64,000 nt of DNA from CALVGQ01 sp964368495 (lineage in GTDB: Bacteria > Bacillota_I > Bacilli_A > Erysipelotrichales > Erysipelotrichaceae). The notes below the pieces were generated by a model. The model was not told the origin of the DNA and made no database searches. It saw only the letters and a list, made by a program, of their open reading frames with translations. Positions 17,404 through 25,672 of the stretch are shown piece after piece. The position numbers and the translations under genes are program-made. Within the stretch, counting starts at the first letter, position 1, and each line of letters starts with the position of its first letter. The DNA lies in the NCBI GenBank assembly GCA_964368495.1, contig CAYJAJ010000003.1:45621-109620 (forward strand), read 5' to 3'.

Positions 17404-17727
17404 ATGAAAATAATATTTGACGGAAAAGAAGTAACAGGAAATGAAAATGCAACAAATCTAGTAGAATTTTTAGATGAACAAGGTATTGAGATAGTGGCAC
17501 CTTGCTTTCGAAGTAAAAGAGCAGGTGGCTGTTGCTCTGCATGTGGATTAGAAGTAGATGGTAAAAAGGAATTTGCCTGTACTTTAAAGCCTAAAAATGG
17601 AATGAAAATTGTTTACAATCGACAAGATTTAATCAATGATCGTAAAGAAAAATTTCTTGAATTTCAAAAAGTGTTAAAAGAGGGTAAGGAAAATTCTTGT
17701 TGTAAGTGTTCATGTAAAAACTGTTAA
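17404..17727 (+). CDS. 2Fe-2S ferredoxin-like protein with cysteine-rich tail
   Basis: A 107-residue protein with a plant-type 2Fe-2S fold: cysteines at 34, 43/44, 47 and 59 (APCFRSKRAGGCCSACGLEV and EFACTLKP) correspond to the C-x(n)-C-x2-C-x(n)-C ligand set. A helical segment follows and the chain ends in CCKCSCKNC, an unusual metal-binding-like tail. ATG 17404 is preceded by TAGGAGG. It shares an operon with the Cys-rich permease and may supply electrons to, or chaperone ions for, that transporter; no such role is proven. The gene ends shortly before a strong terminator. Confidence 0.8.
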   Translation: MKIIFDGKEVTGNENATNLVEFLDEQGIEIVAPCFRSKRAGGCCSACGLEVDGKKEFACTLKPKNGMKIVYNRQDLINDRKEKFLEFQKVLKEGKENSCCKCSCKNC

Positions 17728-17761
17728 GCATTAATAATTTTTTGGTTGTTGTTAGATTTTT

Positions 17762-17803
17762 AAAATAAGGAGTGGCTGTTCGGTAGCCACTTCTTATTTT
17801 TGA
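17762..17803 (+). terminator. Rho-independent terminator of the permease/ferredoxin operon
   Basis: A 16-base stem (17762-17777 against 17785-17800, one G-U pair) with a 7-base loop, followed by T. Confidence 0.9.
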
Positions 17804-17951
17804 TAAAAATCCTCCTTGCCATATTATTTAAGTAAAGTTATATATCGCAAATATAATGAATATAAATAAATAATAAAGAAAAATTAATATTAATTAACTT
17901 GTTTAGTTTCTATATTTTGATTATACTAATATAAGAAAGTTGGTGACGGTT

Positions 17952-18950
17952 TTGAAAGTATTACTCTACTTTGAAGCGGAGAAAATGATACAGACATCTG
18001 GAATAGGTCGAGCGCTTAAGCATCAACAAGCAGCTTTAGATTATGTCTCTGTAGAGTGGACTTGTGATCCGAGCGATGACTATGATATTCTTCATATTAA
18101 TACTGTTGGAATAACTAGTTCATCAATAATTACAAAAGCTAGAAAATTGGGAAAACCAATAATATATCACGCTCATTCTACTGAAGAAGATTTCCGTAAT
18201 TCTTTTGTTTTATCTAATCAAATTGCGCCATTTTTTAAAAAGCATTTAGTTAATTTGTATTCAATGGCAGACACTATTTTAACGCCTACACCATATAGTA
18301 AATCATTATTGGAAGGCTATGGCATAGATGTGCCAATTGTAGCAATTTCGAATGGAATTGATTTGGATCGATTCAATTATGAAATAGAAAAAGAGATTGC
18401 TTATAAAAAATATTTTAATCTGAGAGAAGATCAAAAAGTTGTTTTATCTGTGGGACTATATTTTGAAAGAAAAGGAATTTTAGATTTCATTGAAGTTGCT
18501 AAAAGACTTCCTGAATATACATTTATATGGTTTGGTTTTACACCATTAATTAGTGTTCCTCAAAACATAAGAGATGTAATTGAATCACATCCAAAAAATG
18601 TTATTTTTCCAGGATATGTAAAAGGTCCGATTATTGAAGGAGCATACTTAAGTGCAGATTGTTTTTTCTTTCCATCACACGAGGAAACAGAGGGAATTGT
18701 CGTGCTTGAGGCATTAGCATCATATCAAAATTGTGTATTAAGAGATATTGGAGTATTTGAACCGTGGTTGCATGATAAGGTTGATTGCTATAAAGGTAAT
18801 ACAGTTGACGAGTTCGTAGAACTTGTAAAAGGGGTAGTTGAAAAAACACTTCCAGATGTATCAAAAGAAGCAAGAGAGGTTGCACAAAAACGAAGTATTG
18901 CTGAGGTTGGTAAGCAATTAAAAAAAATATACGAAGAAATTTTAAAATAG
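17952..18950 (+). CDS. GT4-family glycosyltransferase (glycolipid synthase type)
   Basis: A 332-residue retaining glycosyltransferase with GT-B fold. It starts MKVLLYFEAEKM followed by SGIGRALKHQ, has ISNGIDLDRF in the middle and the E-x7-E nucleotide-sugar motif in SHEETEGIVVLEALA. It resembles the glucosyl-diacylglycerol synthases encoded next to a second GT4 and a flippase-like protein in lactobacilli and streptococci, which make the glycolipid anchor of lipoteichoic acid. I prefer TTG 17952 because the protein then begins MKVLLYFE and GGTGACGG lies just before it; GTG 17943 is possible. The next gene follows after 9 bases. Confidence 0.82.
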   Translation: MKVLLYFEAEKMIQTSGIGRALKHQQAALDYVSVEWTCDPSDDYDILHINTVGITSSSIITKARKLGKPIIYHAHSTEEDFRNSFVLSNQIAPFFKKHLVNLYSMADTILTPTPYSKSLLEGYGIDVPIVAISNGIDLDRFNYEIEKEIAYKKYFNLREDQKVVLSVGLYFERKGILDFIEVAKRLPEYTFIWFGFTPLISVPQNIRDVIESHPKNVIFPGYVKGPIIEGAYLSADCFFFPSHEETEGIVVLEALASYQNCVLRDIGVFEPWLHDKVDCYKGNTVDEFVELVKGVVEKTLPDVSKEAREVAQKRSIAEVGKQLKKIYEEILK

Positions 18951-18959
18951 GGAAATTGT

Positions 18960-20000
18960 ATGAAAAAGAAAAAAAATACGGCGCTCATCAATATTTTTCT
19001 TATTGTATTTTTTACAGTTTTAGTATTGTGGTTAGCACTGAGAAACAATTTTAATGAAGTAATGGGAGTAATTAGCCAAGTTAGTTTAACTTGGGTTTTA
19101 GTTGTTCTTGGGGTAGCTATGCTTAAACAAATAATTATAGGATATATTATTATGGTGTTAACAAAACTGTCTAATAAACAATACAAGTTTAGGCAAGGAA
19201 TAGTGAATTCATTTATTGCCTCATTTTTTCATGGGGTTACACCAAGTGCATCAGGCGGTCAAATTGCACAGCTTTATGTTTTTAAAAAGCAGGGAATAGG
19301 GACAACTGATAGTGTTAGTGTTCTATGGATGGATTTTATAATTTATCAATCATCGATGGTAGGATTGGTGCTTATCTTGTTGATTTTACGATTTACGTAT
19401 TTTTATGATAATTATTCTCAAATGTTTTTCTTAGTTCTTATTGGCTTTGCGGTGAATAGCTTAGTTATTGTAGGATTATGGCTGTTGGCAAAATTTCCAA
19501 GATGTTATCGATTCATTACAACTACAGGGGTTGTGATTGGAGCAAAACTACGTATAATTAAAGATAAAGAAAAAACAATTCACAACATTGATTATCAGCT
19601 AGAAAAGTTTTCAAAAGAAACAGAGCATTTAAAATCCAATAAAATATCGATTGCTTATGTAGTTTTCCTTAATATTTTTCGTTTAGTGTTATATTACAGC
19701 ATTCCATATTTTTGTGCGTTGGCGATTGGGTTAGAAATACCAACATCAATGCTAATTGATATTATTGCGCTATCTTCATTTGTTTCGATGATTAATGCTT
19801 TTATTCCTATTCCTGGAGCAAGTGGTGGAACAGAGGCGACATTTATTATGATGTTTTCTGGGCTTTTTGGGGTAGTGAATGCAACAAGTTGCATGATTTT
19901 ATGGCGATTTGTTTCTTATTATTTAATCCTACTTATTGGTGGAATTGTTTTTGTAGTATTTAAATTTATTAGCGCTAGAAAAGAATCGCTGATTAGTTAA
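18960..20000 (+). CDS. UPF0104 / LPG-synthase-like transmembrane protein (YbhN family)
   Basis: A 346-residue membrane protein with about eight helices after a basic start (MKKKKN). It contains the family signatures SFFHGVTPSASGGQIAQLYV and FIPIPGASGGTEATF. Members of this family include the flippase part of MprF and the AglD/YbhN group. In this operon it lies between two glycosyltransferases, where homologues are thought to help move or make glycolipids across the membrane. No aminoacyl-transferase domain is attached, so it is not MprF. Translation starts 9 bases after the preceding gene with a GGAAATTGT ribosome region. Confidence 0.82.
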   Translation: MKKKKNTALINIFLIVFFTVLVLWLALRNNFNEVMGVISQVSLTWVLVVLGVAMLKQIIIGYIIMVLTKLSNKQYKFRQGIVNSFIASFFHGVTPSASGGQIAQLYVFKKQGIGTTDSVSVLWMDFIIYQSSMVGLVLILLILRFTYFYDNYSQMFFLVLIGFAVNSLVIVGLWLLAKFPRCYRFITTTGVVIGAKLRIIKDKEKTIHNIDYQLEKFSKETEHLKSNKISIAYVVFLNIFRLVLYYSIPYFCALAIGLEIPTSMLIDIIALSSFVSMINAFIPIPGASGGTEATFIMMFSGLFGVVNATSCMILWRFVSYYLILLIGGIVFVVFKFISARKESLIS

Positions 20001-20009
20001 GGAGAAAAC

Positions 20010-21998
20010 ATGAAAATTGGATTATTTACAGATACATATACACCAGAAATAAACGGTGTAGTTACTTCTGTAGTTTTACTTCAAAAAGAATTAGAAAAAC
20101 ATGGACATGAAGTTTTTGTGATTACGACAAATAATAGCTTATTTGAAGTTGAGCATGTTGGAAATGTAATACGGCTACCAGGAATAGAAATCAAAAAAAT
20201 GTACGGATATGTATTAACAAGTCCTATACATTTTTCTATGTCAGCGAAAATTCAGCAACTAAACCTAGATATTATTCACGTGCATACTGAATTTGGAGTA
20301 GGTATTTTTGCTCGCATCATTGCCTATAGATACAATATTCCACTTGTATCAACTTATCATACAACTTACGAAGACTACACGCACTATGTTAACCCAATTA
20401 ATTTGAAATCAGTGGATCATGTTGCAAAGAAAATTGTTGCTAACTTAAGTCGTTTATATGGGACAACATGTGTGGAGATGATTTCTCCAAGCTTAAAAAC
20501 AAAAGAAATGTTGGTAGGGTATGGATTAAAAACCCCAATTGAGGTAATTCCAACTGGAATTGATCTTAGTAAATTTAATAAAAATAATTTTACAGCAGAA
20601 CAGATTCAATCAGTTAAAGATGAAGTCGGTCTCAATAAGGATGAATTTCTACTTGTCTTTGTCGGTCGATTAGCTCCTGAAAAAAGTGTTGATATGCCAA
20701 TAAGGGCTATGAGCATTCTTAAAAAGAAAAACATAAAGATAAAATTTTTAATTGTAGGCAGTGGTCCACAATTAGAGGAACTAAAGGAACTTGCAAATCA
20801 GGTTGATTGTCAAGAAGAGATAGTCTTTTTAGGCAAGAAACCTGCAACAGATGTACCGCTTTATTATCATTCCAGTGATGCATTTGTGTCTGCTTCTTTA
20901 ACGGAAACTCAAGGCTTGACATATATTGAGGCTCTTGCTAGTGAATTGCCGGTTTTTGCAAGATATGATGATATTTTAGAAAATTTAGTAATTGATACGG
21001 AAACAGGTTTTTTCTTTAAAAATGAAGAAGAATTTGCTAATCGTGTAATTGAATACATTAACTACACTGATGAAGAAAAAAATCTTATCAAAAAACAATG
21101 TTTAAGCCAAGTAGAAAAATATGATAGTGAAATATTTTATCAAAGGGTAATTGCATTGTATGAAAGGGTTGTCCTCACTTACAATGAATACTACGAAGTA
21201 GTTTCAGTTAAAGGGAAAAATGATTATAGTGAAATTATTGTAGAAAATAAAGATGAAGTAATAAAATTATTGGTTGATACTAAAATCAATATTAGTGAAA
21301 ATATTCGTCTTGGATCTAAATTAAGTGTAGATACAATTGAATTTTTGCAAGAAAAGGAAGCAGTTGTAAAAGGATATTTATCATGTATAAAAAAACTAGC
21401 GTTAAAAGATTATACTAGAAAAGAAATGTATGATTATTTAACACAAAAAACAGAGCTGAATATTGGAGATATTAATGATGTTATTTCGATATTAGAAGAA
21501 AGAAATTACATTAATGATTTTAGATTTACAAATGAAGCAATAATTAAATTACGCAATTTGCTTCAAGGTGAATATAAGATATTTAGAACTTTGAAAAAAA
21601 GAGGCATCTCTGTTTCTATGATTGAAGAAGTGAGTGAACAGCTAAAAGACGAGGAGTCTGAGCTTCAAAATGCCATAAAAGCAGCTGAAAAATTTCAAAG
21701 TTCAATTAATGAAGTTTCATTAAGGAAGAAAAAACAAAAAATTGTGCAAAAATTATTCAATCAAGGTTTTAATAATGATATGATTGAACAGGTGTTAAGT
21801 CATTTGAACTACTTTTATGAAGAAGAAAGTGAATTAGACACGTTAAGAAAAATTGCAAATAAAGCAAAGAAAAGGTATTCTAAACAAAAAAGTGGAGTTG
21901 AACTACGTAACATGATTTTTCGATATTGTTCAGCACAGGGTTTTGAAATTGAAGATATTTATGTCATATTAAGTGAAATGGAGTGGGAGAATGAATAA
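20010..21998 (+). CDS. GT4 glycosyltransferase fused to a RecX-like C-terminal region
   Basis: A 662-residue two-part protein. Residues 1-385 form a complete GT4 glycosyltransferase: GLFTDTYTPEINGVVTSVV, IDIIHVHTEFGVG-like stretch at about 90, STYHTTYEDYTHYV, PTGIDLSKF, VFVGRLAPEKSVDMP and the E-x7-E motif in SLTETQGLTYIEALA near 295. This resembles alpha-monoglucosyl-diacylglycerol synthases. After a linker, residues 450-660 read like RecX three-helix repeats: DYTRKEMYDYLTQK, ISILEERNYINDFRF, IFRTLKKRGISVSMIEEV, then VQKLFNQGFNNDMIEQVLS. RecX normally modulates RecA filaments. The reading frame is continuous and well coded, so it is not an obvious assembly error. ATG 20010 follows AAGGAGAA; the end overlaps yhaM by eight bases. 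Confidence 0.82.
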   Translation: MKIGLFTDTYTPEINGVVTSVVLLQKELEKHGHEVFVITTNNSLFEVEHVGNVIRLPGIEIKKMYGYVLTSPIHFSMSAKIQQLNLDIIHVHTEFGVGIFARIIAYRYNIPLVSTYHTTYEDYTHYVNPINLKSVDHVAKKIVANLSRLYGTTCVEMISPSLKTKEMLVGYGLKTPIEVIPTGIDLSKFNKNNFTAEQIQSVKDEVGLNKDEFLLVFVGRLAPEKSVDMPIRAMSILKKKNIKIKFLIVGSGPQLEELKELANQVDCQEEIVFLGKKPATDVPLYYHSSDAFVSASLTETQGLTYIEALASELPVFARYDDILENLVIDTETGFFFKNEEEFANRVIEYINYTDEEKNLIKKQCLSQVEKYDSEIFYQRVIALYERVVLTYNEYYEVVSVKGKNDYSEIIVENKDEVIKLLVDTKINISENIRLGSKLSVDTIEFLQEKEAVVKGYLSCIKKLALKDYTRKEMYDYLTQKTELNIGDINDVISILEERNYINDFRFTNEAIIKLRNLLQGEYKIFRTLKKRGISVSMIEEVSEQLKDEESELQNAIKAAEKFQSSINEVSLRKKKQKIVQKLFNQGFNNDMIEQVLSHLNYFYEEESELDTLRKIANKAKKRYSKQKSGVELRNMIFRYCSAQGFEIEDIYVILSEMEWENE

Positions 21999-22932
21999 AA
22001 AAATTGTAGAATTTAAAGATGGAGAAAGTTATATTTGCCCGTTATTAGTAAATCAAGTGACCAAAGGTGTTACAGGAAATGGTTCTACTTATCTTTCGTT
22101 AACATTACAAGATGATTCAGGGCAAATTGAATCAAAAATGTGGGATGCAAAAGAAGATGTAGTTAAGCTGGTTGAAAGTGGACAAGTTTATGATTTCAAG
22201 TTTGATGTATTAAAATATCGTAATTCTTTACAGCTTAGAGTTAACGAAATAAAAAAATCAAGTGAAGAATACAACATACGCGAGTTTGTAAGTAGTGCAC
22301 CTGCTTCAGTTGAAGAAATGCAAAAAATAATTCGTGATGCTTTGAATTCATTGAATAATCCAATTTATCGTTCTATTATGGTTGCTCTATTTACAGAGTA
22401 CAAATTAGAATTTTTCGATTATCCTGCAGCTTCTAAAAATCACCACAGTTTTATTGGTGGATTAGCAACGCATGTAATCGGAATGCTTAAAGTTGCTAAC
22501 TCACTTTGTGAACTTTATCCATTTTTAAATAGAGATTTACTTATTAGTGGAATTCTAGTTCATGATTTAGGAAAAATTACTGAGTTGTCTGGAGCAGTTG
22601 CTACAGAATATACTCTGGAGGGGAAATTATTAGGTCATATTTCAATTATACATGCGAAAGTATTTGATTTAGCAAAAGAGCTTGAGTTAGAGCATAAAGA
22701 GGAAGTAACTTTATTAAGACATATGATTTTAGCTCATCATGGTAAATTAGAATATGGATCACCGGTTTTACCTCAAGTCATGGAAGCTGAAGTGCTTTAT
22801 TTTATCGATAATTTAGATGCGAGATTAGATACATTAACGACAGCTTTGAATGCAACTGAGGAGGGACAGTTTACGTCTCGTTTATTTCCAATGGAAAATA
22901 GAGCATTTTATAAGCCAAAAAAGAATGATTGA
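21991..22932 (+). CDS. yhaM: 3'-5' exoribonuclease YhaM
   Basis: A 313-residue exonuclease with an N-terminal OB-fold (residues 1-100, STYLSLTLQDDSGQIESKMW) and a C-terminal HD domain whose metal ligands are visible in GGLATHVIGML, ISGILVHDLGKI, LGHISII and MILAHHGKLEYGSP. YhaM trims RNA and single-stranded DNA from the 3' end in Firmicutes. ATG 21991 has GGAGTGGGAG upstream, inside the end of the glycosyltransferase-RecX gene; a start at 21973 lacks such a site. It is the last gene of this operon and converges with the HIT gene across a double hairpin region. Confidence 0.93.
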   Translation: MNKKIVEFKDGESYICPLLVNQVTKGVTGNGSTYLSLTLQDDSGQIESKMWDAKEDVVKLVESGQVYDFKFDVLKYRNSLQLRVNEIKKSSEEYNIREFVSSAPASVEEMQKIIRDALNSLNNPIYRSIMVALFTEYKLEFFDYPAASKNHHSFIGGLATHVIGMLKVANSLCELYPFLNRDLLISGILVHDLGKITELSGAVATEYTLEGKLLGHISIIHAKVFDLAKELELEHKEEVTLLRHMILAHHGKLEYGSPVLPQVMEAEVLYFIDNLDARLDTLTTALNATEEGQFTSRLFPMENRAFYKPKKND

Positions 22933-23012
22933 TTAAGTTAAATCATCTAGTTAAGAAAGCGATTATTTTTATCAAATTATGCAAAAATATTGTATGAGTT
23001 GTTAAGGAAAAT

Positions 23013-23053
23013 GGCTTTTTATTTTGAGTGATATCACTCAAAATAAAAAAGCT
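23013..23053. repeat. long inverted repeat in the convergent yhaM/HIT intergenic region
   Basis: GGCTTTTTATTTTGAGTGAT pairs almost completely with ATCACTCAAAATAAAAAAGC, forming a stem of about 18-20 bases with almost no loop. It lies immediately beside the minus-strand terminator and probably helps end transcription from yhaM, though no further T run follows on the plus strand. Confidence 0.55.
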
Positions 23054-23096
23054 ATAGCATAATAAGAAATTAGAAAAATCTTAATTATGCTATAGC
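23045..23096 (-). terminator. terminator of the HIT gene
   Basis: GCTATAGCATAAT (23051-23063) and ATTATGCTATAGC (23084-23096) form a perfect 13-base stem. Read on the minus strand it is followed by six T (plus-strand A run 23045-23050). Confidence 0.75.
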
Positions 23097-23111
23097 AACA
23101 ATCCTTAAAAA

Positions 23112-23510
23112 TTATCGTGTTATTGTTTCATATACTTCCATTAAATCAACCGGTTGGTTGTTATGGAATTTAATAGTGATTTCATCACTTGCATCGTATC
23201 GCGGTATGATATGCACATGCATGTGCTCAACCGTTTGTCCAGCAACTGCCTCGCAGTTCATCAATATATTGCAACCACTTGCATGACATTTTTTAATAAT
23301 CAATTTAGCACAGTGATGTGCTGCTTTCATAACTTCTGAAACAATATCTTCATCTGCATCTAAAAAATGACGAACATGTTTTTTAGGTATAACTATGGAG
23401 TGTCCAAAAGTAACTTGAGACAAATCTAAAATAGCTACAACATTTTCATCTTCGTAAATTCTTTTTGCATTAATTTTTGAATCAATAATATCACAGAATA
23501 CACATTCCAT
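23112..23510 (-). CDS. hit: HIT family protein (Hint/AP4A hydrolase type)
   Basis: A 132-residue histidine-triad nucleotide-binding protein. It begins MECVFCDIIDSKINAKRIYE, typical of bacterial Hit, and carries the triad HMHVHIIPRY near the C-terminus. Family members hydrolyse adenosine phosphoramidates or related nucleotides; the physiological role is unclear. The two N-terminal cysteines may bind zinc with later residues. It has its own AAAGGAGA ribosome site and terminator. In many Firmicutes hit lies beside prsA, as it does here, upstream on the opposite end of the PrsA-like genes. Confidence 0.93.
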   Translation of the reverse strand: MECVFCDIIDSKINAKRIYEDENVVAILDLSQVTFGHSIVIPKKHVRHFLDADEDIVSEVMKAAHHCAKLIIKKCHASGCNILMNCEAVAGQTVEHMHVHIIPRYDASDEITIKFHNNQPVDLMEVYETITR

Positions 23511-23603
23511 AAAAAATCTCCTTTTAAAATTATACTCTTTAATTATACATTAGTTTAAGTAAAAGAAACAAATAAATTATCAAGTTATAATGTGTCTTGA
23601 TGT

Positions 23604-23630
23604 ATAAAAAACCCTGAATAAATTCAGGGT
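23604..23630 (-). terminator. terminator of the PrsA-like operon
   Basis: ACCCTGAAT/ATTCAGGGT stem at 23611-23630 with a 2-base turn; the minus strand continues with a T run (plus-strand A run ending at 23611). It overlaps the region just after the lipoprotein stop. Confidence 0.85.
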
Positions 23631-23635
23631 AAATT

Positions 23636-24484
23636 TTATTGATTTAAGTAGCTTGAATAATTTGTTTCAATTTGGTTGAAAACGTCAATATCATAAACTG
23701 TGAATTGATATTCACCAAAATAATGAACTAAGGCTTCTTGAACTGTTGCTCCAGTATAATTAATTTCTTCAATTAATGCTTCTTTTAATACTGTAGGATC
23801 ATTTTCAAGCAATTTTACAATATAAAACAATGTATTGTCTGTATTTGTGATTACACTGCTTGTGCTTCCTAATTCAAGTGATTCAAGTTCATATAAAACA
23901 TTTGTATCAAGTTGACTTTGACTTGTAGCTAATTGAGGTGCTGAATTAACGGCAGAATTGTTTGAAGTAGCAACATCAGTGAAATCTTCACCATTGTTTA
24001 CAGCAGTAAGTGCAACATCTGCGATTTCTACATTATCAAATTGCATGATTTGATATTGTTTTGGAGCAAAACGAGAAGCTATTGAATCATAGTTCTCTTC
24101 AACATATTTGCTGTTTAAAACAGTTGTTTGTTCATCAAGAATCAATTGTTCAGAAAATGCTTCAACACTTGGTATACCCATAGAAATTAAATATGATTCA
24201 AGTCCTTCTCCTAACATTTGTTGATAAGATTCAAGGTTGAGTTGAGCATTTGCTACCATCTCATCAGTAACAGGTGCTTCAGCTTGTAAAATAAGTTCTT
24301 GAGCATTTGTTATAGCAGCATATCCACCATTGTTAGAAACCATAAATTGATATACATCCTGGCGTGATAAAGTTTGATCACCCATTGTTACAACAGCCTC
24401 ATCTTTATTTGTGATGCTTGCGGACGCATTTTCACATCCAGTTAAGAAAAGAAGTGATGCTAATAATAGTAATATTTTCTTCAT
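23636..24484 (-). CDS. PrsA-like lipoprotein (putative export foldase, degenerate)
   Basis: A 282-residue lipoprotein: signal peptide MKKILLLLASLLFLTGCENA with lipobox LTGC (lipid-modified C17). The mature part has a SurA/PrsA-like N-terminal helical segment (DEAVVTMGDQTLSRQDVYQF, SYLISMGIPSVEAFSEQLIL) and a C-terminal end with similar helical character. The central stretch where PrsA has its parvulin domain is short and lacks a clear GG-x-LG signature, so it is probably a chaperone without isomerase activity. It overlaps the upstream gene by one base; the pair forms an operon from a clear promoter at 25479-25507. Confidence 0.72.
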   Translation of the reverse strand: MKKILLLLASLLFLTGCENASASITNKDEAVVTMGDQTLSRQDVYQFMVSNNGGYAAITNAQELILQAEAPVTDEMVANAQLNLESYQQMLGEGLESYLISMGIPSVEAFSEQLILDEQTTVLNSKYVEENYDSIASRFAPKQYQIMQFDNVEIADVALTAVNNGEDFTDVATSNNSAVNSAPQLATSQSQLDTNVLYELESLELGSTSSVITNTDNTLFYIVKLLENDPTVLKEALIEEINYTGATVQEALVHYFGEYQFTVYDIDVFNQIETNYSSYLNQ

Positions 24485-25446
24485 TATTCTGCTCCTTGTT
24501 CTAACCCTAAATAAGTTAATACTGCACTTTCAACTTCAGGGTCAGTGAAAGTAATTCCTAATTCTTGTGCTTTATCCCATAGACCTTGAGCAATCATTTG
24601 AGGATTAGCAGTTGCAATTCCTTCATAGAATTCAGGGTAAGCTTGAAGTGCTTCTAAAGTACTTGCATGACATAATATTAAATGGTAACCGTAATCAGTT
24701 TGTACCCATTGTGTAACTTCACCATCACCTAATGCAAGTGATGCTTCTAAGAATTCAGGTACAAACGAAGTATTTACATCAGCATAACCTAAAAATCCAC
24801 CTTGCTCTGCAGATCCATCTTCTGAATGTGCTATGGCAACATCTTGGAATGAAGATCCTGATTCAAGTGCTGCTTCAACAGCTTCAACTTTTGCAAGTTC
24901 TTCTTCTGTTGGATTTGAAGAATCATCCATCATAACTAAAATATGAGATAAAATGCGAGGTTTTAATGTATCACTATATGAATCAAAACCGTCATCAAAT
25001 ACACTTTGTGTGAACATTTCGTATTTTGCAACTTCTAAGAAATAATCATCTAAGTCAGCAACTTCATCATAACCAACTTGTTTAATTGCTTCTAATAGTG
25101 CTGATTCATACTCTGCTCCATAACTACTTTGAAACTGTGCAGTAATTGTATCTACATTTGTTTGTGCGGTTGCAATCATTTCATCAGTAGTTTCAAATGA
25201 TTCTTCTAAAACAGTACGTTGTACAAATTGAAATACACTTGCAGGTCCAATTCCTTCAAATAATTGATCGTAAAATTCATCAGCGGTGACATTTGTGTCT
25301 TTAACTGAATAGACAACATCTTTGCCATCCATTTGTTTTCCAGGTAATATTCCTTGTGTTTGATCGTATGCAAAGTAGCAAATTCCAACTACCATAACAA
25401 CTCCAGCCAAAATAATAAACCAGAACTTTTTAAACATTTCTTTCAT
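24484..25446 (-). CDS. membrane-anchored PrsA-like parvulin peptidyl-prolyl isomerase
   Basis: A 320-residue foldase. Residues 8-27 form one hydrophobic helix (FWFIILAGVVMVVGICYFAY) without a lipobox, so it is a signal anchor rather than a lipoprotein. An N-terminal helical chaperone region is followed by a parvulin (PpiC) domain around 165-260, with RILSHILVMMDD, EDGSAEQGGFLGY, FVPEFLEASLALGDGEVTQ and TDYGYHLI. It should help fold secreted proteins outside the membrane. GAGGAC precedes the ATG. The following gene encodes a related lipoprotein, giving two non-identical foldases in one operon. Confidence 0.85.
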   Translation of the reverse strand: MKEMFKKFWFIILAGVVMVVGICYFAYDQTQGILPGKQMDGKDVVYSVKDTNVTADEFYDQLFEGIGPASVFQFVQRTVLEESFETTDEMIATAQTNVDTITAQFQSSYGAEYESALLEAIKQVGYDEVADLDDYFLEVAKYEMFTQSVFDDGFDSYSDTLKPRILSHILVMMDDSSNPTEEELAKVEAVEAALESGSSFQDVAIAHSEDGSAEQGGFLGYADVNTSFVPEFLEASLALGDGEVTQWVQTDYGYHLILCHASTLEALQAYPEFYEGIATANPQMIAQGLWDKAQELGITFTDPEVESAVLTYLGLEQGAE

Positions 25447-25478
25447 GTTTGTCCTCCTAAATTTGATAAACCTTTTCT

Positions 25479-25507
25479 ATTATATTGGATTTAACTTGAA
25501 TTTTCAA
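25479..25507 (-). promoter_or_regulatory. sigma-A promoter of the PrsA-like operon
   Basis: On the minus strand TTGAAA (25502-25507) and TATAAT (25479-25484) are separated by 17 bases, with the start codon 33 bases further on. Confidence 0.8.
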
Positions 25508-25614
25508 ACATTTCTACCTGAACTTTATGTGAAGATGTGTTTTAGTATGTTGTGATAAATGCATTTTAGCAAGCAATATGAAGGGATAATAATTCAACAA
25601 TTTATGCTACTTTA

Positions 25615-25623
25615 TGATATAAT
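25615..25623 (+). promoter_or_regulatory. extended -10 promoter of the suf operon
   Basis: TGATATAAT, the same nonamer as before the MATE gene, 50 bases ahead of sufC. A weak TTCAAC sits 19 bases upstream. Confidence 0.5.
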
Positions 25624-25672
25624 CGTACTGTTATATGGAATAATAAAATATAAGTTTGAAAGGATGATTGTT

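Noticed and set aside
18788..19186. 132-codon minus-strand frame across the glycosyltransferase/UPF0104 junction
   Set aside because: Antisense to two clear genes; hydrophobic product simply mirrors the membrane-protein codons.
22950..22975. Possible cre site (AGAAAGCGATTATT) after yhaM
   Set aside because: It misses the first T and the final CA of the consensus and is downstream of genes on both sides.
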